Source of the DNA: Desulfarculales bacterium UBA702
GTDB taxonomy: Bacteria; Desulfobacterota; Syntrophobacteria; Syntrophobacterales; Syntrophobacteraceae
NCBI GenBank assembly: GCA_002298165.1
Contig: DBMI01000044.1
Span: forward strand, 1 to 20,920
Reading direction: 5' to 3'
DNA: 20,920 bases
Position 1 is the stretch's first letter. Every line of letters starts with the position of its first letter. The position numbers and the translations under genes are program-made. Shown here piece by piece: positions 1 through 9,000 of this stretch. The notes beneath the pieces are model-generated. The model searched no databases. It was not told the origin of the DNA and was given only the letters and a program-made list of their open reading frames with translations.

Positions 1-124
1 GGGAGTTTCCCTTCAATTTCGGTGCATTGAATTTCTATTCCGGAGTTGGTCAACAGGCCACTTTCGACCTTGCCGGCGGCATCGGCCCCTGTAATGGGCA
101 GGAGCCCATGAAGGCCTGTTGCCT
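1..124 (+). repeat. Direct repeat copy 1 (124 bp)
   Basis: This segment recurs at 281-404 with an offset of exactly 280 bases and only scattered mismatches. It starts at the first base of the window, so it may extend further left. It contains TTCAATTTCGGTGCATTG and, near its end, TGGGCAGGAGCC. The first 22 bases are also found inverted at 1109-1130. Confidence 0.9.
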
Positions 125-280
125 AACAAGTTGCGATGCTAATTCCCATCCCTCATTGTGAGGATCTGGATGTTAATTCCCCTCCCTTTGATGGGAGGGG
201 ATCAAGGGGAGGGTGACGAAAAGGGTATAAAATTTTCAACCCATCCCCCAACCCCGCCGGGGCAGGCTCCGCGAGTGGAG

Positions 281-404
281 GGGAGATTCCCTTCAATTTC
301 GGTGCATTGAATTTCTATTCCGGAGTTGGTCAACAGGGCACTTTCGACCTTGCCGGCCGCCTTGGTCCTGTAATGGGCAGGAGCCAATGAATAGCCTGTT
401 GCCT
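281..404 (+). repeat. Direct repeat copy 2 (124 bp)
   Basis: Near-identical to 1-124 over its whole length, with mismatches concentrated in the last third. The sequences between and after the two copies differ, so this is a dispersed intergenic element and not a simple tandem array. Confidence 0.9.
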
Positions 405-600
405 CAGAAACAGTATCTAAAATAGAGAGGCGGGAGTTTTAACGAAAGCTCACCTCCCCGAGGTGGGAGGCGCCTTTAATCAGATCCCCGCAAACGGATA
501 GATTTTCGGTGGTGTATGTCGGGATTTAATGTCAATCCATTCATCCTGTGGGGCCAACGTTCTCATTAGGGGCCATGATGCGAAAACCCATGTCATTGTA

Positions 601-622
601 GGGGCAAAAGATTTTTTGCCCC
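601..622. repeat. Palindromic hairpin GGGCAAAA...TTTTGCCC, copy 1
   Basis: An arm GGGGCAAAA pairs with TTTTGCCCC around a short loop. The same hairpin recurs 18 bases later at 641-660. Short perfect palindromes of this type are typical of REP-like dispersed elements. A terminator role is possible but there is no gene immediately upstream. Confidence 0.8.
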
Positions 623-640
623 CATAGGCAGATCATTATT

Positions 641-660
641 GGGCAAAAGATTTTTTGCCC
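641..660. repeat. Palindromic hairpin GGGCAAAA...TTTTGCCC, copy 2
   Basis: Second copy of the hairpin at 601-622 in the same orientation, with an identical 20-base core (GGGCAAAAGATTTTTTGCCC) and followed by the same CCCTA-type flank. Confidence 0.8.
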
Positions 661-1660
661 CTACCATTGCAATATTTGCGTCCGCGGGCAAATGAATCGT
701 TTCCCCTACGCCGTTCGTCCCAACGATGATAATTCCATGCTAATGGTTTGGCATTACAACAAATTCACCCACCATGGCCTGGGGAAAATGATCGGGTATT
801 GGGTGCCAAAGTTTTTGCACCATCATCCCCGCTCATTCTGCAATCATTTTCCCATCAACGATTTCTCCGAATAACGCCAGCCGGTCATAGGTGCAGGTGG
901 TAATGAAATACATACCAGCCTGGCCCGGGGGGAGGGAGTTGAAATTCTTAGATTTTTTGAACCTTCCCTGCCCCCCATCAAAGGGGAATTCGCATCACAA
1001 TTTGTTGGTCAAAAGCCCTTCTAACGGGCCCTGCCGTTCAGTTCTGAGCAGCAGGTGGTGGTTGCCAGAAAGGGGCTTTCGTGCAAATCCTGAATGGAAA
1101 GTAACAGGCCGAAATTGAAGGGAAGCTCCCCTCCCCGAGGTGGGAGGGGTTTGGGGGAGGGGGTTGATGCTGTTTTGGGCAGGAGCCATTGAGGGGTGAC
1201 CACCTCCTGGAAAATCAATCCTCCCGCCATACCTCTTTGCTCTTTGCGATCTTCCTTGGACAGATACCGCTAGCCGTGGATTTAGCCGGGAATTCCCGCC
1301 GATAGGTAATGAGCAGTAAAACCGAGCTGCGGCTTTTAAAGCCCGAGATAAAAGGAACCTCTCAAACCACCCAAAAATCCACTCAAACGATCATTGTCCA
1401 TGACAAAGCTCCTTTTTTTCCCTAGGGTGTCGGTTGTCCTTTCTCCAAATGGGATGGCGCAAAGAGCGCATATTTTCAGGCATCGACTCGGGCAGCCCCT
1501 TGTCACAATGCAGCCGGCCGGGAAAAAAAGGAAAAAGATTCGCCATCGTGCGGAAATACCGGCAGTTAGTTCTTATTTCATTGTTTGTCCCTGGTCATTG
1601 TGTCTATTCAACGTGAGTTAATAAAACACGTTTTATTTTACCCCACCTGGGAGGTCTGCC

Positions 1661-4315
1661 TTGCCAAACGAAAAGTATAAATACCTGCGCGAAGATTTCG
1701 GCGAACTGCCGGTCAGTTTGCATCACCTCACGATGTATATAAACTTCATCGATGACCATGTAGACGCCGAGAACTGCCTCGAAATGACGGCACGGCGCGA
1801 TCTGGAGCGAATCGAGCTGGATGCGAGGGACCTCGATATCGTGAGTGTCGAATGGTGCGCCGGTCCGGGAACTCCCGGCAACGGTCTCGAATATGAATAC
1901 CACAGAAAGCAAAACAAGCTGGAGATTCACCTTCCGCGGAAAGTCGCCACCGGCGAAAAATTCTTCATTCGCGCGAAAACGGTATGCCATCCGGACGAGT
2001 ATACCCTGGAAGGCATTTACAAGGATATTACCCCTCCGGGCGCCCCCCAGCAGTACATGTCGCAATGCCAGCAGTGGGGTTTTCAGCGGATCATGCCCAT
2101 TTTAGACGACTGCCGGGCCAAGTGCACGATGACGACGACAATCGAGGCAGATGTTGCCTACACTCACCTCATAAGCAACGGCAATATCGATCCGGTGAAA
2201 AACCCCGACGGCGTGCCGGTGAGAATGCCCGATAATCCCGACAGGCAGGTGATTACCTTTAACAACCCCGTCCCGATGGCGCCCTACCTTTTCCTCATCT
2301 GCGCCGGGACCTGGGATGTCTTGAAGGATAAGACAGTCTATGATGACGGCCGCTCCGTTTCGCTCGAATATCTGGTCCCGCCGGGATCGGTCCAGGGGGC
2401 ACAAGTCCCGATGGAGATCCTCAAAAAATCGGTATTGTGGATCAAGAAGAGCCAGGACTATGAGTACACGGGCGATACCTACCGGACCATCACAATGAGC
2501 CGCTCGAACTTCGGCGGCATGGAAAATGTCGGGAATACGACAATTGTCACCGACGCCGCGCTCATCCACGAACATACTCTCGACCAGTCCCTCTATTACG
2601 CCCATGCCGTGATTGTGCACGAATTCGAGCACAATCAGTGCGGGAGCGAAACGACAATGGATACGCCCTTTGATGTCTGGCTCAACGAGGCCTACACGGT
2701 GGATGTTGAACGGCAATTCATGGCCGACGTTTTCGATCCGGCGATGGTCCGGTTAAACCAGGTTGACGCCATAAGGAATCCGCTGCTCGGCCCGCTTGCA
2801 ATCGAAGATGCCGGGCATTCCGGGCGCATAGTGCGGGAGGGCTTTAACGATCCCGATGAATTGATAGACGGCGTAACTTATGTCAAGGCCGCCGAGGTAA
2901 TCAGGATGCTTCGTCTTGTTCTCGGGGAGGAACATTTCAAGGCTGGGAAAACCCTTTACTTCACTCGATACAAAAACGGCAACGCCGATACCGACCAGTT
3001 CTTCCAGTGCTTCGAGGAAGTCTCCGGAAAATCCCTTGCCGAATTCAAAAAGCAGTGGCTCTACCGGATCGGGTATCCCAAAGTCACGGCAACGGCAAAG
3101 TTCGATTCCGGGAAGAAGCAGTACAGGATAGATTTTAGCCAGGAACCGGCCCACGGGAGGCCGCCCTTCTATCTCCCGATTCAGGTTGCGCTCGTTTCGG
3201 CAAAAGGGGAGGATATTCCTGGAACCGAGAGGGTCTTTGAGCTAACCGGCAAGAGTTCGAGCCTGGTCTACGATAATGTTGCCGCTCCCCCTGCCTTCGC
3301 GTCGATTAATCGGGACTACTCATTCTACGGAACTTTCGTCGACCGGAGCGCAAACTTCGAGTCTCTAAACCTTCAAACACGGCTGGACCCGAACCCGTAT
3401 TGCCGGGTAGATGCCATGCGCAAGCTCACCGATGTCGAGCGGATAAAACTCCTGCACGACCCCAACGCGCCCATCGATCCCGCATGGCTCGGCGTGTTCG
3501 GCGAAATACTCTCCGATGAAAAAATCCCTCCGGCAATAAAGGCATATCTTCTCCGCATCGACGAGCAGCCCATGGACCGGGCTTACGGGGCATGGTACCC
3601 GGACCTCGTCCGCGCGCGTGAAAAGCTTATGCTTTCGGTCAATCATCTCTATCACTCGGATCTGAAAGAGCTTTTCGAGGGGCTGGACACCTATGATCTC
3701 TGGGACGCCTCGACAATTGCTGCAGGGATCGAAAAAAGGATGCTAAAGCATGTCCTACTGGATCTTATCGCAGTTGCTGAGACTACAGAGGCCCATGCGC
3801 TCATCCTCGACCACTTTTACCGTGCAACTATCGCAAACGACAGGGTGACCGCCCTTGCCGCCCTCAACCGGAGTTCGGCCCCGGAGAGGCTCGGAATACT
3901 CGATGAGACCTACCTCGAATGGCATACTCACCTCAGCGGCTACGCAAATTATCTGCGCGTGATTGCCTCCGGAACACGCGATGACGTATTCGACCTGGTT
4001 GAAAAAGAAAGAAGGCGCCCCACCTTCGATGTTTCGCAGCCGACCTGGGCAAGGGCTCTTTTCCTTACGATGGCCAACAACAACAAGGTGATCTGGAATG
4101 AACGCGGCGTAAACTGGATCGCCGACGTGGTTATCGAACTTGCCCCTATCAACTACACCAATGCCGGGCGAATGCTAAACAGCTTCCAGCACGTGAAGCT
4201 TATGAAACCCGAACTGCGGCGGATCGTTCTGGCGGCCCTGGAGCGAATAGTTAACGAGGTACAGGAATCCAAAAGCCCCGCCATCCACCGGCAGGCAAAA
4301 GCGTACATCGGATGA
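1661..4315 (+). CDS. pepN: M1 family metallo-aminopeptidase (PepN-like)
   Basis: An 884-residue zinc aminopeptidase that removes N-terminal residues from peptides. It shows the M1 exopeptidase motif GGMEN at residues 285-289 (GAMEN in most relatives), the zinc site HEFEH at 320-324 with the third ligand E343 (HExxH-x18-E), and a candidate transition-state tyrosine Y407 in TYVKAAEVIRM. The order of domains (beta N-domain, catalytic domain, Ig-like domain, helical C-domain) and the length fit E. coli PepN (870 aa). There is no signal peptide or membrane segment, so it should be cytoplasmic. The TTG start at 1661 is chosen because GGGAGGT lies about 6 bases upstream and no better in-frame start is seen. 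It stands alone, with long gaps on both sides. The family call is firm; the pepN symbol is by similarity only, since GGMEN and the distant N-domain indicate a divergent branch. Confidence 0.93.
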   Translation: MPNEKYKYLREDFGELPVSLHHLTMYINFIDDHVDAENCLEMTARRDLERIELDARDLDIVSVEWCAGPGTPGNGLEYEYHRKQNKLEIHLPRKVATGEKFFIRAKTVCHPDEYTLEGIYKDITPPGAPQQYMSQCQQWGFQRIMPILDDCRAKCTMTTTIEADVAYTHLISNGNIDPVKNPDGVPVRMPDNPDRQVITFNNPVPMAPYLFLICAGTWDVLKDKTVYDDGRSVSLEYLVPPGSVQGAQVPMEILKKSVLWIKKSQDYEYTGDTYRTITMSRSNFGGMENVGNTTIVTDAALIHEHTLDQSLYYAHAVIVHEFEHNQCGSETTMDTPFDVWLNEAYTVDVERQFMADVFDPAMVRLNQVDAIRNPLLGPLAIEDAGHSGRIVREGFNDPDELIDGVTYVKAAEVIRMLRLVLGEEHFKAGKTLYFTRYKNGNADTDQFFQCFEEVSGKSLAEFKKQWLYRIGYPKVTATAKFDSGKKQYRIDFSQEPAHGRPPFYLPIQVALVSAKGEDIPGTERVFELTGKSSSLVYDNVAAPPAFASINRDYSFYGTFVDRSANFESLNLQTRLDPNPYCRVDAMRKLTDVERIKLLHDPNAPIDPAWLGVFGEILSDEKIPPAIKAYLLRIDEQPMDRAYGAWYPDLVRAREKLMLSVNHLYHSDLKELFEGLDTYDLWDASTIAAGIEKRMLKHVLLDLIAVAETTEAHALILDHFYRATIANDRVTALAALNRSSAPERLGILDETYLEWHTHLSGYANYLRVIASGTRDDVFDLVEKERRRPTFDVSQPTWARALFLTMANNNKVIWNERGVNWIADVVIELAPINYTNAGRMLNSFQHVKLMKPELRRIVLAALERIVNEVQESKSPAIHRQAKAYIG

Positions 4316-4318
4316 CGG

Positions 4319-4405
4319 GTGTGACGGGTATCGGATCTCAGATGTCGGATGTCAGATGTTCGGATTCGGGTGACGGATATCGGATATCGGATATCGGATA
4401 TCGGA
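4319..4405 (+). repeat. 7-bp tandem repeat (CGGATAT)n
   Basis: Four perfect CGGATAT units run from 4374 to 4401. Degenerate versions of the same word (CGGATCT, CGGATGT, CAGATGT, CGGATTC) precede them back to the stop codon of the aminopeptidase gene. The array begins directly after that stop codon, so it lies in the 3' untranslated region. Confidence 0.85.
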
Positions 4406-4566
4406 AGAGGGCATTGAGCCTGAGGTTAGCCGTAGTATAGCCCCTTGTGGGCGTTCTTGCGATAGACAGTTTTGCAGGTTTATATGAAGGTAGTAAGCTG
4501 CTACCCATTGAGACCTTCGGTCGAAGCGGCCGGCAAGGCCGGGAGACCTTGCCGTAACCGGGGAGG

Positions 4567-4591
4567 GTGGGCACGGGTTTTTAGTGCCCAC
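4567..4591. repeat. Hairpin GTGGGCAC/GTGCCCAC
   Basis: Perfect 8-bp inverted repeat with a 9-base loop that contains TTTTT. It lies too far from the preceding gene (about 250 bases) for a confident terminator call, and no T-run follows the stem. Confidence 0.6.
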
Positions 4592-4659
4592 AATGCTACT
4601 CGGGACTCAATGATGGGCGCGATAAACTTGTACCCCACATTATCCTGGTTAGTCTTGCA

Positions 4660-4722
4660 GGTTGGGTTTCACTTCCTTCGCGCTATTTTGCGGCGAAATT
4701 CCATTGACCGCTTAACCCAACC
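4660..4722. repeat. Inverted repeat GGTTGGGTT / AACCCAACC
   Basis: Nine-base arms at 4660-4668 and 4714-4722 are perfectly complementary, with an extended imperfect match outside them and a 45-base centre that contains a smaller GC-rich fold (CTTCGCGC...GCGGCGAA). It resembles widely dispersed bacterial intergenic palindromes with a GGTTGGGTT arm. Confidence 0.6.
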
Positions 4723-4918
4723 CGCAAAAATCGCGTTGATTTGGGCTACAGAAGGTCCTTTTGGGACGCTAATCGATATAAATTGCTATCCGGGCGAGAG
4801 GGCTTCGAGTATTCTTTACAGAGGGACCCATTTACCTTATGATGGCGGCTTCTGACGTAATTTTCCGGATTTTAGGCAGAGATGTATTTACGGGGTAAAA
4901 CCTTCCAGGAGAATTTTT

Positions 4919-5653
4919 TTGCTACACCGCAAAGCCTCCGCAGTCCTGATTGACAGCCGATCATCCAGGCTATCTCTCGAATTCATGATTCCACTTGTCG
5001 TGCTCCTGGCGCTTACCGCCCTTTTTATGGCAACCGAACTCGACCTGCAGATCTCCGGGTACTTCTACTCCCCCGAAGAGGGCTGGAAATACGCGTCATC
5101 GGAAATCTGTTCTCTTGTATATGACTACGGCACCTGGCCCGGCCTGGCAATGGCGATTATCGCGGGTATCGCCTTCCTTGCCGGCTTTCTGCGCAGAAGC
5201 CTCTCGATTTACCGAAAACAGGCACTGTTTTTTGTACTTCTACTCGCACTCGGCCCCGGTCTTATAGTGAACTTCATTTTGAAAGACAATGCCGGACGCC
5301 CCAGGCCACGTGAGATTACCGTTTTCGGAGGAACGAGCCAATTTTTAAAGCTCCTGGACCTGGGAGATGCTGGAAACGGCCAGTCTTTCCCGAGCGGCCA
5401 CGCATCCATGGGATTCTTCCTTGCCGCGCCTTATTTCGTACTTCGCAAAACCAATTCCGGATGGGCGCCCGTTTGGCTTATATTCGGCCTTGCCGCCGGA
5501 TCGGGAGTCGGGATTGTCCGAATTGCACAGGGAGCACACTTCGCAAGCGACATAGTATGGTCCTGGGGCATAGTGCACCTGACCGCACTCGCCCTTTCCG
5601 ATTTCCTGAGCCTCGATAAAAGGCGCGCAAGGAAACTCCCCCTGCCCGGGTAG
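4919..5653 (+). CDS. PAP2 superfamily membrane phosphatase
   Basis: A 244-residue integral membrane protein of the PAP2 (type 2 phosphatidic acid phosphatase) superfamily. All three signature motifs are present: KDNAGRP (K122-P128), PSGH (158-161) and R201-x5-H207-x3-D211. H161 and H207 would be the nucleophile and acid/base pair. Hydrophobic segments at about 24-42, 75-93, 101-120, 163-175, 184-200 and 212-228 fit the six-helix fold with the active site facing the periplasm. The family dephosphorylates membrane lipids such as undecaprenyl pyrophosphate, phosphatidylglycerol phosphate or lipid A; the sequence does not show which. The TTG start at 4919 is supported by AGGAG seven bases upstream; no ATG lies near. 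It appears to be a single-gene unit. Confidence 0.9.
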   Translation: MLHRKASAVLIDSRSSRLSLEFMIPLVVLLALTALFMATELDLQISGYFYSPEEGWKYASSEICSLVYDYGTWPGLAMAIIAGIAFLAGFLRRSLSIYRKQALFFVLLLALGPGLIVNFILKDNAGRPRPREITVFGGTSQFLKLLDLGDAGNGQSFPSGHASMGFFLAAPYFVLRKTNSGWAPVWLIFGLAAGSGVGIVRIAQGAHFASDIVWSWGIVHLTALALSDFLSLDKRRARKLPLPG

Positions 5654-5898
5654 AAGGCGAAAGTCGTCAGCGTTTCTCCCGGCAATGCCACTGCGTGGCA
5701 GAAAGCTATATCCAGCAATAAAATCACTCCAAATCCCATCGCTCCACGTTGCATTCCCGGCATCGTTCCCCTATACTGGAACATCATACGGTGGATGGAA
5801 TTCCACTTCCGATCCGGCATTATTTCAGCCCCGCTCCGCGATTGAGTGGAATGGGTCCGACGAACTGGAGTTGCCGGGTTGAGTGCCCCAAATTAAGC

Positions 5899-5982
5899 GC
5901 CTGGGTGGTGGAATCGGTAGACACAAGGGACTTAAAATCCCTCGGTCGCAAGGCCATACGAGTTCGAGTCTCGTCCCAGGCA
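5899..5982 (+). tRNA. tRNA-Leu (anticodon UAA)
   Basis: The 84-base sequence folds as a class II tRNA. The acceptor arms GCCTGGG (5899-5905) and CCCAGGC (5975-5981) pair perfectly and are followed by discriminator A5982. The anticodon stem AGGGA/TCCCT encloses the loop CTTAAAA with anticodon TAA at 5933-5935. A long variable arm follows, with a GGTC-GCAA-GGCC hairpin, then the T-arm with GTTCGAGTC. The CCA tail is not encoded. It reads leucine codons UUA and UUG. Its 3' half is repeated at 13522-13571, which marks it as an integration site. Confidence 0.97.
5933..5982 (+). repeat. att-like direct repeat, tRNA-proximal copy
   Basis: This 50-base segment runs from the first anticodon base to the discriminator base of tRNA-Leu. 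It matches 13522-13571 at 49 of 50 positions; the single difference is T5946 against C13535, in the variable-arm stem. Identity stops at the tRNA 3' end on one side and within the anticodon loop on the other. Confidence 0.85.
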
Positions 5983-6022
5983 TCTTAGATGCAGATAGAC
6001 ACCTCAAATCTGACAGGATGGG

Positions 6023-9000
6023 TCAATCCATCAACAAAAGATAAACCATCCCGGTTGTATCCATTCCTATGTTGAAATAGGGGCTGGTTACGCTGACTGC
6101 GCTGTCAATGGTGCTTGTGATGCGAATCTGGTAATCGGCTCCCGGTGCAAGCCCGGCGGGAATTCTCCATTCAAGCGACCCCGTTGAGGCCGTTTTGGGG
6201 GGCGCAGCGGCTGAAAGCTTTTTCAAAATCGAGCCGGCCTTGAGCAACTCAATTCTGACGTTTGATGCCGGGATTCCATACTCCCAATTGATTTCTTTCC
6301 TTGATCCCACAAGCCAGGAATCACCATTCCTGGGGGACGTAATCACAATGCTCGACTGGAATTCCGCCGAGATAGAGTGATCATCTGTCACATTATCAAA
6401 TTGATAGCTTGTGATTGCTCCAACTGAGATGCCGTCAACTTTGAGATCCTTTATGCAGTAGCCCGTATTGGGAGTAATGGTAAGAGACTTGCTCGACCCG
6501 TAATCCACCTTCAGATCACCGGAAGGGGAAATGCTCCCGTACGTCCCGGCAGAAGAGGTAATGGTGTGCTGATCTATTGCAAAAACAGCAGATATGGAGT
6601 GATCGGCTGCCGCATTACTGAAGGTATAGCTGCTGACTGCCCCGACGGATGTTCCGTCAACCAAAACATCTGAAACATGATAGTGGGCATCCGGTGTGAT
6701 GGTGAATGACCTGGCAGAACCATGATCAATTTTGGCAGCTCCTGACGGCGAAATGCTCCCATGAGTCCCCGCAGATGCCGTGATGGTGTACTGATCTATT
6801 GCAAATGTAACTGAGATGGCATGATCGGCTGTCACATTATCGAATTGATAGCTGGTGACCGCCCCGACAGAAGCGCCGTCTACTAGGACGTCAAGTACGT
6901 GGAAATGCTCAGCGGGAGTGATAATGAAGGTTTGACTCGTTAAAGCATCTGCCTGAGTGCTGCCTGAGGGTGAAATAGATCCACCAGTGCCTGCGGATGC
7001 TGTAAAATTGAACTCATCAATCGCAAAACGGGCATAAATTGTATGATCGGAAGCTATGTTCTCAAAGGTGTAAGCATCGACCGCCCCGACACTGTTTCCA
7101 TCCACAAGCACATCGGCTACATGACAATGGGTATCGGGAGCAATAGTAAAAACCTGGCTGGAACCCTGGCTTAGCCCAATGGACCCCGAAGGCAATATAA
7201 AACCGTGTTCGCTTGCGCCGGCCGTAATCGTTGGGCCGGTCACAACGGAGATGGTATGGTCTTCGAATACAGTGAAAAATGTGTAATTGCCGACAGGCCC
7301 AACAGACACGCCATCGACCAACACATCTTTCACATAGGAACCTGCTCCAGCACTTATGCTGAATTCAGCATTTGTGCCTTGTTTGACCGCTACCGAACCG
7401 GAAGGCAGAATAAAGCCACTTTCTGTTGAGCTTGCCGTAATTGTGTGCGTGATGGTATCGGAGGTGGGGGTCATCAGGAAAGCGCGTTTTGCACCGTTAT
7501 GCATCCCCCAGCCGACAATCTGTCCCCAGTCGTTGATGGCTGTAGCTTTATGAAGCACCCAGCCTGAATCCTGCGGAAGCACTGTGTTTAGATCCGTAGC
7601 GGCTCCATTGCTGTATAGGAAAGGATAATAGTATTCAGAGTAATAGCCTACGACCTGACCAGAAACGTTGATAGACAGAGCAATGGTCCACCCGCCGAAA
7701 GTCCCTAAATCAATGATTGCCTCATTACTATAGAGTAAAGCATGCCCTTTCCCATCTGAGGCTACACCGTATCCTGCTATCTGACCGGCATCATTGATAG
7801 ATGTTGGCTGAATCGCGGAGCTGCCATTGAACTTCGGAAGTTCGGTCAAAATATCGTCACTGTATAGAAAGGTTCGCGTTGAGCCATAGGAATTTATAAT
7901 TGATTCACCTATAACATCACTGGTATTGTTTATAGCTGTAGCCGTGCTGCCTTTGTAGGTGCCCATAGTGTCAAGCTTGGTTAAGACCCCGTCGGTATAG
8001 AGAAAGGGGTGGACTACGGAATAACTTGAAGTATATGAACCCACAATTTGACCAAGATCATTTATGTCTGTTGCATTGCTGTCCGTACCTCCGAAAGTTC
8101 CAAGGTCTGTCATCGCTCCATTGCTATAGATAAAAGCGTGTCTCGGAAAATACCCCGTAATCGAGGACTTGCCCACTACCTGGCCCGAATTATTGATCGC
8201 TGAAGCATAGCTGATCAATCCGCCAAGAGTTCCAAGGTCTGTCATTATCCCATTGCTGTAAAGAAAGGCATGCTGGTAATCAAGATATCCAGTATAGGAA
8301 GTGCCTACCACCTGGCCTGAATTATTGATAGCAGCAGCTTCACTTGAACTCCCACCCAGAGTACCCAGATCAATAATGGAGTAGGTCCCGGAAACAGATG
8401 GATTTTCTGCAAAATATGCGTTGACTGTGTGGGATTTGGTTATGTTGTCAAATGTACAGCTTGAAACCGGCCCCATCGATACACCATCAACATATACATT
8501 CAGAATTCCATAATTTGCATTGGGCACTATGGCAAAGGTTAGACTGCCTGATTCGTCAATTTTCGTGTTTCCCGAAGGAGTAACTGTTCCTCCTGGCCCG
8601 GCGGAGGAGCTAACGTTATATACTGCGAGAAAGCTCGCATCTATAGAGTGGTTGGCAACAGCGTTATTAAACATATAACTGCTGACTGGCCCAACAGACT
8701 GGCCGTCCACCAGCACATCTTTTATTCGGTAGCCGGCGTTTGCCGCTATATAGAAGTCTCTGCTTTGCCCGTACTCGACAGATACCGACCCGGACGGAGA
8801 AATATAACCGTTTGCACCCGCTGTAGCCGTAATTGTAACCGGGTCACGCTCGAAAGTTGCGCTGATCGTGTGATTTGTTTTTATGTTTGTAAATGAATAA
8901 CTATTGGCCGCACCAATCGAAAAACCATCCACCACAACATTCGTTACGTGATAGTTGGCATCGGGAATGATGGTGAATGTTTGGTTCTGCTGGTACTCAA

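Larger units (their letters stand above)
1..1660. other. Gene-free, repeat-rich intergenic region
   Basis: No convincing gene lies in this 1.66-kb stretch. Open frames here are short, overlap one another on both strands, lack a clear ribosome binding site and resemble no family I know. The DNA is a nest of imperfect dispersed repeats: a 124-bp direct repeat (1-124 and 281-404), an inverted partial copy of the same material near 983-1010 and 1109-1130, several CCCCTCCC/GGGAGGGG palindromic segments (about 188-215, 445-470, 1128-1150) and two GGGCAAAA...TTTTGCCC hairpins. The 3' end carries the ribosome binding site of the aminopeptidase gene. I see no tRNA, rRNA or CRISPR pattern. Confidence 0.7.
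4316..4918. other. Intergenic region with tandem repeat and hairpins
   Basis: No gene is supported in this 600-base gap. A frame open over 4472-4855 spans several repeat elements, has no ribosome binding site and resembles nothing known. The stretch contains a 7-bp tandem repeat (4319-4405), an 8-bp-stem hairpin (4567-4591) and a long inverted repeat of GGTTGGGTT (4660-4668 against 4714-4722). The last bases carry the AGGAG ribosome binding site of the PAP2 gene (4907-4911). Confidence 0.7.

Noticed and set aside
692..1230. Several 60-75 codon frames on both strands in the left region
   Set aside because: They overlap each other and the repeat elements, and lack ribosome binding sites and domain signals.
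1604..2065. 153-codon minus-strand frame opposite the aminopeptidase start
   Set aside because: It is antisense to a well-supported gene, as are those at 2102-2716 and 2753-3154; GC-rich codon use creates such shadow frames.
4472..4855. 127-codon open frame on the plus strand between the aminopeptidase and PAP2 genes
   Set aside because: It spans three dispersed repeat elements, has no ribosome binding site and its translation resembles no protein family.
5686..5700. Hairpin TGCCAC-TGC-GTGGCA after the PAP2 gene as a terminator
   Set aside because: A 6-bp stem with a 3-base loop and no following T-run is too weak to call.
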